DNA from: Rhabdornis inornatus
Lineage: Eukaryota > Chordata > Aves > Passeriformes > Rhabdornithidae
Direction of reading: 5' to 3'
Assembly: GCA_013397075.1 (NCBI GenBank)
Contig: VWZS01010096.1
Coordinates: 1,224,268-1,288,267, forward strand
Length of the DNA: 64,000 nt
The position numbers and the translations under genes were made by a program. The notes beneath the pieces are model-generated. The model ran no database searches, had not been told where the DNA came from, and worked only from the letters and a program-made list of their open reading frames with translations. Each line of letters opens with the position of its first letter. Positions within the stretch are counted from its first letter, which is position 1. Positions 13,945-28,600 of this stretch are shown here, one piece after another.

Positions 13945-16565
13945 CAGAACTCACCCCATTGCTTAGCAAAAACTGCTTCTATTACAGAATTGAAAAGCTA
14001 AATATAAAAGGCAAAGAAAACAGAAGACACAGGCGCAACAAATAAATGTATAATAAATAAAAAGAGTGTAACAAATGAAAAGACCAAAACCAAGAATCTA
14101 CTCATAATTAGCAATCTCTCTCTGAACTTCCAAAACATGTTACTATTAACTTACTTGTTAATTGTCTATGAAAACCACAACTCACAGCTTTCTTGCTAAA
14201 AAAGTTTCTGAAAACATATTTAAATATTAATAACAGAAAAAAGAACCATTTTTATAACAAAAATCTTGATTTATTAAAAGCTGGAACTGGTTAAAAATAA
14301 ATCCTTGACATAAGGTTCTTGTTAGCTTTAAACTGTAAGCATAAAAATACCCTAGAATTATGTTTTGGTATGGCTGAAATGTACACTATATAACACATAA
14401 AAAGCGCCTTGACTTGCTGCTATTATTTTTAATTAGGCTCTGTAGCACGTATGGTTTTACCTTCCAACACCAGTTCAAATTGGGAGAAGGGAGCTCCAGA
14501 CTCATGGGACTGGCAATTCCATGGCTCATGCCTTGGAGCACTAATGCATTTTACATTAGGTCTGAGCATCAGGAAATCCTGGCTGCTGGCGCCAAGCAGT
14601 TCCAGCCCATAATGACCCACATGTGAAAAGTCGGATTCGCCACTCAGCTGCCAGTATCTATTCTATCAAACAATTCACTCCTGCTCTGCTACAAATAAGA
14701 CAGAACATTTGCAGCACTCCACGCTGTTTCCAATTAGACTGTGTGTCTGGACTGCAGATAAGTCCATGGAGCAATCCTATTGAAATTTCTGTCTTCTAGA
14801 AAACAGAATTCTAGTGAGAAATCCCAGTATTCCCAGAGGCCATCATCATTGGGCCAATCTGCAGTTTTTCTATTTTCATTCTTGAGGTGAGCCTTTAGAA
14901 TGCCTTGAAACATGCAAGAAAATTCTACAAATACTTAATTTAACAAGGTATACACCAGATGTTAGCTGGAATACAATCAGATTAAAAAGCAGGTTACTAT
15001 TGGAGCTCCCTGATGAGGGACTACAATTTGAGGCTGACTGATGTGCCTTCACTTTTAACAAGGACACTGAAGATGGTTTTGTTTCCCAGCTGAAAGCTCT
15101 CTGGCAAAACAAGAGTATCTTGACTGGGGCTTTCTCTAAGTTTACTGGAAACAAAGGAGTCTGCAAGCTCTACCCTACACACCTTTCCCCACACCTCCAG
15201 ATGGGCTTGAAGACTGCTGGGAGCACCCTCCAATGTTCTGGTGAACAGAGAAATCCATCACCTCGTGGGTTGTGTGTCTATTCTGAAGTTAAAAATGGTG
15301 AGTCTCCCACTGAGACCCCAAGAGCAGCACAGAGCTCACATTTACCTCAGTTTCTCTCTCACCTGCAAGTTCTGCAACAAAGGTTGCACATTTGGAAATG
15401 GTCAGCATGGGCACCAGCAACCCCTTCCCAAACACAGACTCACACCACTCTGAACTTGATGCTCACTGAGTATAAATATTTACTTTTTTTATAGAAGACC
15501 CATCTCAAACGCTGCTTTTTTTTCCCCTGAGCATGTTATTTTAATCTGTCCTTAAAAATGCTACCACCACTCCAACCCTTGCTCAATGTTCTGCTTTCTG
15601 ATGGATTACAAGCAGAATAAACCAACAAAAGTAACTGTCCACCACCTTTGATTAATTAAAAGAAGCCAAAGTAAAGGAGGAAAACCTTTTTCGCTTCAGC
15701 TGTACATATTGTGAATAACTTAGATTTTACAAAGTTGTTAGTGGTGAAAAGAACATTCTTCCTTTGGAAAAAAAACAGCTTCAGCCCCAGGGCTGGGCAT
15801 ATCCACATAGCTGGATCCTGTTGAAGTGAATGCTGTACCTTGACTGTCAAGTGTTTGAACCATTTCCTGCTCATGAGTCCACAGAATTAATGCTTTATAA
15901 AAGGCACTTCCTAAACTCTATGGCATCAGGATTCATGAAGATTCCATTCTGGAAATGAGTCTTTTCTATTTTGAACTCATGGGATAAGTTTACTCAGAAA
16001 TTCAAATTGGAACAGCTTGCCAACATTGAGAACTTTTCACCAGAAGGGAAATTCAGAGAAAGATCTCCCAGAATATCAGCAAAAGCTGAACCCTTTTGCT
16101 CCTACAGCCCATTTTCAAAGTGCCCTCAGGAATCCAACTGAGAATACCTTGGGAACACTTAGGTTAATGGAAAAACACCAAAAACTCCAAACCTACAGCA
16201 GCTGAAAGACTTCTTTTAAATTTAACAATACTGGAAACAAACATCATCTGGGAAATCAGCATCTCAAGCCTCTCTTTAGATGTTTCCCAATGTCTGAAGA
16301 GTATTTGAGTGGTTGTCATACCAGGTGGTGTGTTCTGTGTTATTGTTATATTCTGTAGCTTTTGGAAAGCTGTAGATGTATTACAGCTTGTTAGGATGCT
16401 AACACAGACACGTGATTCAGATACCAGACTAGCCCTGCTTGTGCAGTGTAAATCATTCCTACTGCTATGGGGGCAAAAATTACTGAGCACTACAAATTAA
16501 GCCCTATAAAGAAACTTGAAGAGCCACTGCTGGATGATAAGAATTCTTTACCAGGAGCAACTTAC

Positions 16566-16665
16566 TTGCCAGAGAAGGGGTGCTGCCCAACCAGGTCTCC
16601 ATTCTGCAGCTGGTAATCCCCGAAGATATCTGGACTCACCGCTCCATCAGGGGCTATCAGCCCAT
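16566..16665 (-). CDS. KIFAP3: KIFAP3 exon 19 (about residues 725-758)
   Basis: Acceptor tttctag, donor gtaagt. It encodes DGLIAPDGAVSPDIFGDY, then QLQNGDLVGQHPFSG. This corresponds to the KAP3 tail segment ending in QNGDVVGQHSFPG and is more divergent than earlier exons, as expected for the C-terminal tail. It ends two bases (AA) into a codon, so at least one further coding exon is required. Confidence 0.92.
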
Positions 16666-19600
16666 CTAGAAAAACAAAATACAGTGACTTGTAAAGGAGC
16701 AGGATTGAGGGCAAGTGGGCAAAACCACCTGGCCTGGTTTCTTTTAATAATTCAATAGGAATTTAACTTACAATATTTCTGTGAGGAACAAAAATCAACA
16801 ATACTGAAAAACAGCAACTTCAAATACAAAAAAACCCTTACTGGGGCTCCAAGAAGCTTCAGCCCACTGCCCTGAAAAATGCTGTACCTAAGAAATATTC
16901 TCTTAGATATTCTCTTAGCCCTTCTTCCTTAAGCCTATAAAAGTTATTTCAAGACTTTGGATTGTCTTATCCATCAAAGTAAGCCCAGAAAACAAGTAAT
17001 GAAAAAGGTAAATCATTAATCTGGGCCATCAGCATAAAAATAAAAAATCAGCAAAGGTCTTAATTGTTCAGACTCTACACTGCACCACTGTATTTCTTCA
17101 AACTTTTTGAGAAAAACAAGAAAGTGACTTCAAACCTATTTCTTTTATCTCGCCCATCTTTTAATAACTCAGAGCTCTTTCCAACAAGGGCAGGCTTTTC
17201 AGATGATATCCTCTCAAGAACACAGGTTACAGACTTTTTTGTGCTTCCTTTACATTACAACACTGGCATATGAAGATTCAGACATCTGTGAAGCCACAAG
17301 TATTCCTTAAAGGCTTCACAGCCCCTGTTTGCTTTATGAGGAAAAGAAAATCAGGGGCTAACATCTTCCTTCTGTTACATCATTGTAAATCCAGAGAGTG
17401 TCTTTGAAGTAAAGTCACTGAACTGACCCCAGCTGAATGAGAGCTCAGCTTAACTCTTTGCTGCTCCCATTCACAAAACACATTTCTTTTTAATATTAAG
17501 GGCACAGTTCTTACTTGGTAATTAGTATTAGGCTGTAATCAGATAGAACAAGCTCTTTCATTAAAACAGACCCTACATCAGTTTGTCTCCATTACTGTAT
17601 GAAAACGATTCCAGACCTGAAGTGCAGAAAGCATCCCCATAAAACCAGGGCAGAAACAGGTACATCCAGAGTGATACATTAAGAGTTTAAGAGAGGGAAG
17701 AAAGGGATTCCTAATGACTAGGAAGTTACAAATGCCATTCCACTTTAAAGAAAGAGAGATAAGATCCAGGGAGTCACAGGCCACTTAGCTTAACCTCTGT
17801 GGTTTCAGAACTACTAAAACTGCCTGTGCAGGAAGCAGTGGAAAGTTACTTACAGACACAAGGGCTTAGAGATGACGACTCTGGCATTCAAACAAATCTC
17901 CCCGTGCTTTATGAATTTACCTGATGTTTTTTGAAGATAATATAGTGACAAGTGATAAAAGGAATAGAATTGACACATCTAGATTTCTAAGAGACATTTG
18001 ATGAGGTGCTACAGAGATTCATTTAGAAGATAATACCTCATGGGAAAGTGACTGAATGCAAGGCAGCAGATTGCAAATGAAAAATGCCAGCCATGATCAG
18101 ACCACATTTTAGCAGCATCAGATTGCTGTACATGGCCATGTTCTAATTGCAGACATGTGTGTACAGTATGTGAAGGAGTATGACTTGACAAGCAAGTGAT
18201 CTGGCAGGGATCAATATTCCTGTCTCTCAGCATGTTCAGCAGGACACAGGTGCCCTGTGACACCACACAAATAGAAAATGTCGAAAGAAGTGAAAGGAAA
18301 GTTGAAATGGCCTTTATTAATAAGACTTGTGCCAAATTTTTCTGTCTCACCTCCTGGTCTGTATGCTCCACTGAACTGAAATGAGGAGAACCATTATCAC
18401 TTTTATACCTGCAGCACTTCAGATCAAAAGCAATCCATTTAAGTGACTATGCATTTTAAGTAGTCAGGCTAGGTTAAAACTTCTGTTCTTTGAGGGCAGA
18501 GAAATTTAAAAGTAACATCTGTCTTTGTATTAATAAAGCCAGCACTACATTTTAACTCTGAGGCTACTGCTAGCACTACTTAAAGTGTCTTCAATCAAGA
18601 GTGTTAACAGTCAAACCATAACACTCAGAGTTATGGCTCACATGAATTTATAGGAAAATGAAAGCACATGGATAGCATCAGCTGCAGAAAATGTGATTAC
18701 ACAGCTAAAGGACATCTGTTGTTATGTACATTTCAACATAAATTAGGTTATGTACTTTCAGAGCAAGGGAGACACTGAGCTCAGGAAGGTAACTTCAGAG
18801 ATTCTACCACATTTTTCATGTAGATTTAAATTACTGTGCAAGACAGATCGGCCTGTCATGAAATAAAGAACCCATCTTGCCATCAGACAGCTCAAGAATG
18901 ATTATGGTCAAGGTGGGACTTGTACTGAGCGTCAGCCATCAGTGTAGATCACTTCTAAAATTATCAAACAAAATACAAGTATTTGATTTCTGACTGCACA
19001 AAGATTTGTACTTTTGGTGGGTTTGGGTTTCTTTCACTAAGTAATGATCTATCCTTCAGAAACCCAAATCCCTGCTCCAGTTGGTACCTTAACCTGTAGC
19101 CTTTTCAATATTATGTCCCTTTTGAGATACCACATTTCAAAAGCTGAAGTCTAGGAAATTGCAGAAGCACACAATTATTGACACTTGTTGCAATGAATCT
19201 GAGAAGTGAATCTATCCTTTGAATAGAATCATTCTTTAAAAAGTGCTACCTTTAAAAACAAAAGCACATTTCAAACAGCTGCAAAACATATCACCAGAAT
19301 TCTACCTTTCCTTCCCAGTCAAGTGTCAATTCCAACACAAAAAACCCAAAAGGGAAAAAAATATGATACTAAAGAAGCAAGTTGCTGTGGCAGAAGAAAA
19401 AGAAGCCTTATGTTCTGATATCCTTTGAGAACAGTATTTGAGATGCTACTGAGATCTTGCACAATTATTTTCTTGCAGCAACTATGAGTGAAGACGATGG
19501 AGTTTAGTGGTTTTGTTTTTCTAATTACTCTTCCTGCAAATTGATCCAGAGTCACAGAGCTTTGTGACTCATGCTCCATGGCAGAGGACTGGACACTTAT

Positions 19601-22600
19601 GTGGAAAATGAAAAACATAGACTCAAACCCAGCAATTCTAAAAAAAAGCAAAAATCCACGCACTCAGTTATCCAGGAGTTTGAAGAGGATCTAAACCCGC
19701 AAGTTTGAGAGGGTAAGCCAACTCCTAGTTACAATAAGTTATGAAGACATTTATCCACTGGGCAAATTATTTCATTATTGTCTCCTGCAAAGTTTTTTTA
19801 AACCTTCCTCCTGAACAGCTGGCAACACTGGATTAGATAAATCAGCATTTACAGAAGAGATTCACACGCTTCCCTAAATCCCAGATATACAACAGCAAAA
19901 ATTATACAGATAGATTAGTTTAAAGTCATGGAATGATGGCCTCTGCTAAGTAATCTACAAGTCTGCTGTAACTCAACTGAAGTCTTTTATCAATATCTGC
20001 AATAAAAATCCCATTACACAACTAACACAATAGGCAGAGCAAAATTCAGCATAAATCCCACAGATGTGAATGTAACAGGAATGAAAGAAGGTTTTTGTTT
20101 ACAGAGAAAACAAACTATGGACACAAGAAACAGGTGGGAAGAACAAGGCTGGGCCACCTTTACTTGACTCCATTGTCATGGTCCATCAGATCTCTGAGAC
20201 AGGTCTACTCATATTCCTGCAGACCTGTAACATTTCCTAAAATCATGCATACACAGTACTTAATCCCTCACTAACACCCCAATGCCTTAGGATTTTAGCT
20301 TTTATATTTTTCAAATCCTGTAGTGCTTTAGTGTGTAACCCCAAACTCCATATAAAGTGTTAGCTACTGTCTTTATATTTTGGTCAGACAAAACAATTCC
20401 TCTCTGGGCCTGAAACTCAAGGACATCCTACTGCCTCAGGCCCCGAAAAGTATCAACAAAAAGTGAATTGTGGGGCAGCAAAATGACTTCATTACCTGAA
20501 GCTGTAATTGAAGGATTAACCCCTGATACGTAAATAGACCAAACTTTTATCTGTCTAAAAAACTCGTGACCATTGCCCATCTTGGGTACATCCCCTCTTG
20601 GAGCCTTTTGACTGCCCAAGGTGTGTCTAATGAAGGCCTTTAATAAATACCCACTTTCACTCTCAATCTTGTCTAGGTAACCACTCCATGGCATCAACCC
20701 CAAGGAGAACAAGGCCATCCCTGGCTGGCATCAGTGCTGCTCCCAGTGCCACAAAACAGGAACCGTCCTGCTGGTTTGAGTCAGGCCCAGCTCAAGCTCC
20801 CACTGCAAATGCAGAGGTGGCACTCCCAGAGCTAGATACTGACAGGTGCTGCCTTACCTGCATTATAGAAGAGGTCAGGTCTCTCCAGAATATCCCCCTC
20901 GTGGATGTAGGGCTCGATGGGATCATCCCCATACAGGTACTGCTCGCTGTCGTCCATCTGCCGGCTCTCCACCATCTCCAGCCACTGCGAGTTGTGCCAT
21001 CGGAACTTCTCCGTCTGGATTTTTTTAGCCCATTCCTCATCGTATTCCTGGTAAAAATCACCACACAGCGGTTTAGGGTAAGCTACAGACAAAGCTGGTG
21101 TAAAAGGAAATGGCAGGGGAATCCAACAGCAGCAAAAGATGCAAGTTCAGGGCCCAGTGATTTCAATGCTCTGCTCAGTTGCATGTTCTTTGAGCAAAGA
21201 AGGGATTTTGCAAGCACTGGGCATTATTCTGGTTTGTGATGCAGCAGTACAATCTTCCCTTCACGGTTTGGAACTTTACACCATCCAGAAAAAACTCCTG
21301 CTTTGAACAGAACAGTTCCATCAGCAGTCTCCTCACTTGATTTAATTAAAAAGACCAAATTACTGCCAATCTTCAGGGGATTTTTAGTAATTAATTATTA
21401 ACACCAGCCAAATACCCTGCATATCTTCATTAGATGAGCATTTCCTAGGACAACTAGTTACTAAAAAAATCTATTAAAACCAATAAATTTCTTTTCTTTC
21501 ATGAGCTCCAGCAAGAGTTTAATTTTCAACTTCATGTAAAATTTTATGTATAATGTTGAACAACCACAAAAATAGCAGGCAAGTAAACTTTGAGGGGAAC
21601 TTCTCCAGAAAGCTGAGTAAAACAGGATTAGGTTCCAGTCATTATGGAAAAACATGCAGGCATGAAATTTCAATCCGGATTACAGCTTAATTCACTCAAG
21701 TGATGTGATATTCACGTAAAGGAACACCAGCACGAAGTGACACAGCCTATGGTCACTGCAATCAGCTGTTCAGAGAAGGATTTTTAAACAGAGCAGATTT
21801 TGGGGGCTGATGATTTCCTCAGAGGGAGCACCAAGCTATGGATAACATTCAGTTCCTCAGTCCTGCTGAGAAGATAGGGTCCAGCTACCTCTAAGAAGCT
21901 CATCAACACATGAAATCTGCAGATGGTATCAATTTGGGAATAGTCACAAATAATGCACCACCATTTGTGCCTTTTTAAGCCGAAGTATTGTGAGCAAGAG
22001 TAACATCCTTAACTAGAATGTTTCTTCTTATGGGAAGAAATATGAAACACATCTCACTCCACTGTCTTCTAACCTAACTACAAAGGAGAGAAAAGTTGAA
22101 AACAATTTCTTAACTCTTGTGGTGGTTAACACATGATCTAGACAGACATTCCTCAGAGATCTAAGCTGGAGTAGTTTAAGGCTTTAAAAATATGTTTTAC
22201 TCAACCCTGGACAGGAAGACAACACACAATTAGTGACAATGCCTTGGTTGTGGAAGTGGGAATTTCTGCTCCTGCTAGACATGCCAAAGTAGATCTGTCT
22301 ACAGACATGAAATGGCAGAGAAGGCAGAACCAGCTGTTTAGTAGCTCAGGGTAAACTTATGAAAGCCCTATAGTCTGAACTAGAGGTTTTAAACTGACTT
22401 AATATTCAACCAGCCCTGTCTTCATTGCTATCATGTGTCCCACAGGTAACACTCTCTACCCTGTGCCTTTTCCACCATTTGGCTGGTGGATAACACTAAA
22501 GCCAGCTGACCCTGCCAGTCTGGCAAAGGCCTCTCTGACATTGCCAAGTATCTAGAACATCCAAGATTTCATTATTCTCAATTTCTCCAATTCAACCTCT

Positions 22601-25600
22601 AATCAACACTAATTCCTAGACCTTGCTAACCTCACCATAATGGCACTCCTGTTCAGTGATCCTGTCCAAAACCTGGTGTCCTGCACAACTTCCACACGCT
22701 GAGCAGGTATCACCTGTGGGATCTATAGATATTCTCAGTGCCTAGGGAAGCAAAATGCTACTTTCTGTCTGTCAGTATTACTGCAGCCTTAGGGAGAACA
22801 CACACTGTCTGGAAAAGAACACCTCAGGCTATTCCTTGATTTTTCCCCCCCCCACATTTCCACCCCTGATTAAAAAGAAAAACTAGAAGTAACAGTAAAA
22901 ACTTGGAAAAAGCAAGCTCATCACTGAGATTTATAAAATGACCCATAAAAAAAGACAAGGCATGATTTTCAATGATGACATCTGACCAGCACCTTGGAAA
23001 CAGCTCCTTTAGTGCATCTGCCAGAGCTAAACCCTGGGCTGGCTATTATGTCAGCCTCCAGCAGTTGTGAATTACTTACAAGCTTTAGAGAAACATCTTG
23101 TAACTGCCAGAAATCATACTGCAGGCTCAAGAACACTATTCCCAGAAGTCATGATTGCAGACAAGGGGAGGAAAATAAACAAATGTAACAAACAGCAAAT
23201 GACATTAACCTCTGTGAAAGCTGAATCCCTTTTACATTATCCCGTTTACTTTCCAAAGTTCTCAAAAGCCAAAAGGCCATCAGCTAAATCACCTCATTCA
23301 CATTTACCATCAATGCACTTCAAATATTCCCAAAAATTCCAACCCCAAATGTATCCCACTTCCTGACAGAGTTCCATTCACACCACTGTCTGAACATGCT
23401 GAATGTCTGTCAGAAATAGACATCAACTCCTTATATCCTCCTGCAAAAATCAGTTAACATTTCTCAGATTCTAACTGATTTTTCCTTCAGATGATGACAG
23501 CAGGGCAGAATATTCCTATATATTCCACATTTCCCACCTTATTCTTAGAGGTTTAAGGCTCACAGGTATTTTTCCTCAACCATTCATATAAATTTTGGAA
23601 AACGGTATTAGCAATTGAACAGCACATTACTTAAAAAGCACAATTTATCCATTCAAGTACTTTTGGCAACTTGGTTCTTGTTCATTCCCAGTGAAAAAAA
23701 ACAAGGTACAAAGTGAAGTTCCCAGTTGTTCATTCCCAGGGAAAAAAAGCAAAGGTTACAAAGAAGTGACTGCACCAGAACTAGATCAATGATCAGTTCT
23801 GTCAGGAGTCTCATTCTGGCAGCAATCACAGAAATGGAAGATTTGCAATAATCTAGAATGATTTACATAATCTCGGCACAAAAAAAGGTCATTTAAGTAG
23901 TGCTAGATCAGGAATATGCCTGTAGATTTTCCATGGAAATATGCAGAACCGCCACTGGGTAAATGATTAATGGAATAACATCAGAATGGAAGAAAAGCTG
24001 TAAATGCAGGACTACAGCCAAAAGGCACAAAGAAACAAATTAAAGACACTTAGAGCAAAACAATTCCCTAAAACACTGCAAGTCTTCCAGTAATTATATT
24101 TTTAACTATTAAAACCTTTTTTATTATTACTTTGTGGTTTGTTTTTTTTTTTGCTTTGTTTTGGTTGGGTTTTGGATTTTAAACACATGAAGCACTCTTT
24201 CTTTACAAGGGAATTTCTGCAAACATGAAACCAGAAGACTAAAAATTATGGAGATACAGCTATAGGTTTGAGCCCTCCAGTCCTTTTAAATGTTAGGCTA
24301 CTGGAAAAGCACTGCAAGGGAGAATGAGAAGGTGAACAGAATGTGCCTATTTTCCAACACCACCCCCCTCAAACACTGCAGTCATGGTCAGAAACTTGAA
24401 AGGAGGAATTCTGAAAGCTGATTTTATTCTCTTTGGAGCTCCCTGACATCACTGTTTTTAACATTCGGTTTCCATAAATCCTCAAGTGTCATAGAAGATG
24501 TATGGCCCGACTCTGGGAGGAATGTGCCATCCTTTTTGAAGTTCTACTTCCAGCTTTGTTTACTACTGAACCATTGAAATATTATGAAGCGTTAACTGGC
24601 CCATTATCAGAGCGTGTCTGTTCCCTATCAGGGTCCCCTTTGTCACTGGCTTCCGTCACACCTTGTATCTGATTAACACACTATAGGATAACACAGAGCT
24701 ACACAGATCTGCTTTGTGTTCTCTCACAGCTGATGAAAAACAGATTTTCCTTTTCACTTTAATGTGGTTGCCCTTTAATTGGGTCTGTAATAGGGTTCAT
24801 TTGATGTGATTCCTCATACTGAACTGAAACTGCTATACAATAAGTACAATGCTCATTATGTTCAAGGCTCTACTTAGTGATTTGTTACATTCTTCATTAA
24901 AAACCTACTGTTTACATGAAAGATTAAATTAACTGTTTATTAAGAAAGAAAAGATTTATCTTGTCTAGCTATCCTCAAGTCAGGCATGTGATTTTAACTC
25001 TGTGCCTCTATAAACCAAGAAGAGAAACAGATGTTAGGGATCACCTTCAGCAGGTGTCTACCACACCTACCTTGGGGTAAGTACCACTGCAGGGCAACTC
25101 CTCCACAGGCCAGGAAAAAGAAATCCTTCCACCACTTACACCTCTGCAACCTGGAGTCACTACTTCACAATCAGCTTCATTACTATAAATGTATTCTGAC
25201 AGGAAGCTCACAGAAATCTGAGAGCTGAAGCTAATGGCAAGGCAAGGAAAAGAGTAACCATTGATGCCCTCTAAATTTAGGTGCCTCCATGAAATGTAGG
25301 GCACCCTCAAAGTTCCTATATTGGCAGTAGCAGAGTAGACAAACTTTTTTTCCCTCCCTTTTGGAGAAATGTAAGCTATCTCACTGGCAACCTGCTATGT
25401 AAGTAACAGATCAGTGGTTTGGCTCATCTCCCTAGTCCTACAAACCCAGAGAGCAGGGACCAGTGCTGGAAGGGAATCTGTCCAAGGCAGGTTTTATGTG
25501 AAGACAAAAACAATCAGGACACTCTTGCCCTATCTAAAGCTGCCTGTGGTTACTCTGCTGCAACCATCACCAAAGCAGACTGCTGGCAAATGGAACATTG

Positions 25601-28600
25601 AACAGAAGAAACTTCAGCAGCTCAGCTGCAGCCCCAGCCCCTTGCTGCCCTTCTGCCCACCCCCGTTTTCATGTTTGCTACAGCGTGACAGGGCAACAAG
25701 AAAGGTACACACAGAAAGGGGGTCCTGTCAAGTGAAGGAAGAACCTTTTTTCCTGGAGTGACTACAGCACTCTTCATGGGAAGAGGACACCAAGCTGGAG
25801 TCAAAGGTTATCTATTTTCAGAGCATGCTGCCTATTCAAATGAAGTCCACACCAAATCCCTGAGGTCTGCTCTTCCTTGACTCTAAGAGAGCTGGCCAAC
25901 ATCTCAAACAGCTGGCCCCAGATCCCAGAGCACAGAGGGTTCACAGCACATTCCTGCTTCTTAGGTGAAATTCCAGCATTCCCAATATGGAGGATTTCTA
26001 TCAGGGAACTTAGCTAACACAGAAAGATGCAAGCTGTTCATTAACAATGAATTCCATAAAAGGCAAACATTATTTGCCATTCATTACAAATACCTAGGGC
26101 AAAGAACAAGAGCTGGAAAAACACCTTAGGCATGAGGCCCTTCCTAAATCCCATGGACAATGCTGTAACTATCTAAAAGATGTTTAACTCCTGCAGGAAA
26201 TACTGTGATCTACTCTTGATCATAAAAGATGGTACAGCAGGTCTGGATTTGAAGCTGCAAAGGCACTGAAGAAGAAAATCAGGGCAAAGGGGGAGGGTCA
26301 GACTACAGACTCCTAGGATCTGATGATGGTTAATTAAATACCCTTTGAATAAATTAAGAAAATAGTTTGACTGCAATAAAAATGAGCTAGGAGCAGATAA
26401 AGAATAAGAAACCTGAGATATTAGTAGTCCACTTGGCTCTTGATAATGTTGCCTAAGGTGAACAGAATAAAATCATCTCAAGTAAGCTGACATCTCTTTC
26501 CACAAGCTTGGAGCTGCTGTTGTCCAGGCTTCTGAAGCAGGGGAAAAGGGAAATTCATTTTCTTGAGACTCCTATACCAGCTGCTGATTCCAGGCTTTCA
26601 GCTAAGCCCTGAGAGCTGCCCCACTTTAGGGGTACCAGCACACAGAACTGGCTGCTTGCTGCCAAAGCTCAGCAAATGCCTGAGTCCAAAGCATTCCTAA
26701 ATCATCAACTCAGACTTTTTTTGACAAAAGGGGTATCTTGCTTCTCCCAGTGCAAAGCTGAGACTGCCCAGTATATACTGTGCTAAAGCAGCACATCTGT
26801 TTCAGTTCATCAGTGGCAGAGTCCAGCCAAGCTATATTACACAAATCATCACTAGTGTAACATTTCCATAATTTCTGTGACAATTACTTTACTACAGAAA
26901 GCATTTTTCCCCTAAGGCTTATAAGCCATGTGATTTTCTCCAGTGCTATTTCAATCACAGTATATACAGCTCATTGATGAGTGAAAGAAGCATTTGTCTC
27001 CTCGAGTAGAAATTATTTTCAAATCTACTCCCCAACACTTATTTTCTGATTTCTATCAGAGGACCTACTCCTGTCAGCATGTGTGCAACAAGAAGACTGA
27101 AGAGTGAAGGTTTGCTTGCTGTGGATTTAGCACAGATAAGAAGTTCCACCACTCTTAGAGACTGTTCAGACACCTCAGCAGGCACTGCTGGTGTAAAACT
27201 GCCCCACAACCAAACACCTCTGTGTTTACAGCCTGCTTTAACATTCCATTCACACCTATCAAGATCTGAACTTCTGATAACTTATTCTTTTTACATTTCC
27301 TAATCACTACTATTTAGAATATGTTGCCTTTTTTGCTTCTTATTTTTTTGTAGTGAGAAACACAAGTGCAACCAGATTTCAACATGATTGAGAAAGCAAT
27401 CAATTAATTAGTGGTTCTCTTTGTCTTCCAGAAAAGAGAGCACACTTAGGGCCATGGTGTTTATGCAACTTGTAACCCCAACACCCAGATAATAAAGCCA
27501 GAAAGACCTTCTTGGAAAAGAAACTCTCCTAAGTCACCAGCTAATACCATTCTAAGTGTGGCATTGCTCCATAAGCAAAGAAAAATATCATTTACCACCA
27601 TGCAAGCTGCTCTCAGTATGGGCTTGGTGTCTCCTCCTCCACCCCCAATAACCACAGTACTACATCATTTCTTCCCTTTATTCTTCCTCAAGGCCCTCAA
27701 AGTCCTGTCCAGTGCTTTTTGCAAGTCAAGAAGCCTTTCCCATCCATTACCTTAGCACTCCTCCCTGACTCATGGTGAGCATAAAGATTTCATGTTCTTA
27801 AGAAGGGAAAAAAGCCAAGTACATTTTACTCAGATGGTAATATTGAATATGAAGCTGTATTTTTGTATGTTTATTCTTCTAGGTTCTCTAAATTTTGCTT
27901 AATAATATTACTAGCAATTTTTCACTAACTAGATATTACAACACACCTCACTGTAAAGCTTCCCCATCTGAACAAATCAACACGTGAGTCACTTGGAAAT
28001 TGCACTGGCCCCAAGGTAAAACAAGTGTTGGATGCGCTCAGATTGTCCAGCCTCAGCCAGAAGGCAAAAAAAATCCTTCCACTGTTTCCATTGGAGATAT
28101 CCCTAGAAATTGCTGATTGTGTTAAGCTGAACATGATGCCCATCATAAATAAGCACTAAGTGCAAATTCATTTGAGTTTAAATCTAGTCCTTAATGAATA
28201 TCAACAGCAACTCTGCCAGTGGAGCAAATTTTAATTCCATACCTTCCTGAAGAAAAGATAGAGCCACATAAAAAGAATTCCAGTTCAGAAAATGTTATGT
28301 CATTTTACTGGTTTAAGGAGACTATTAAATTAGAAGACATTGTTAATGAGTATGAAACAAGAAGGTAAACTAGACTATATATAGTATTTTGCAGTGTAAG
28401 TTAGGCCTTATGCTATATTAAACTTTTCAGAGAACAGGCTGCAATACACGTAACTCAACTGCGAAAGGAACAATTGCAGATGACTGAAAAAGCAACAGGG
28501 TAGACAAAGGTACTGCTGCTCTTGACTCAGTTAAATTGTCTTTTGCTATACAATTACATGACAGTTACTCTATACCCAAAAGGATGTACAGTCACTGCAA

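Larger units (their letters stand above)
1..16565 (-). other. Intron 19 of KIFAP3 (partial), possibly including downstream sequence
   Basis: More than 16 kb follow the exon 19 donor without a recognisable terminal exon. I looked for the KAP3 C-terminus (tyrosine-rich PDEPYYYGYGS type) on this strand and did not see it. The stretch holds simple repeats, a small minisatellite near 8962-9150, a 48-base A run, a CpG-dense patch near 1785-1845 and many short chance open frames. No second gene is supported. Confidence 0.6.

Noticed and set aside
20688..21239. 183-codon open frame on the plus strand
   Set aside because: It is largely antisense to KIFAP3 exon 18, whose minus-strand translation is conserved; the plus-strand frame matches nothing I know.
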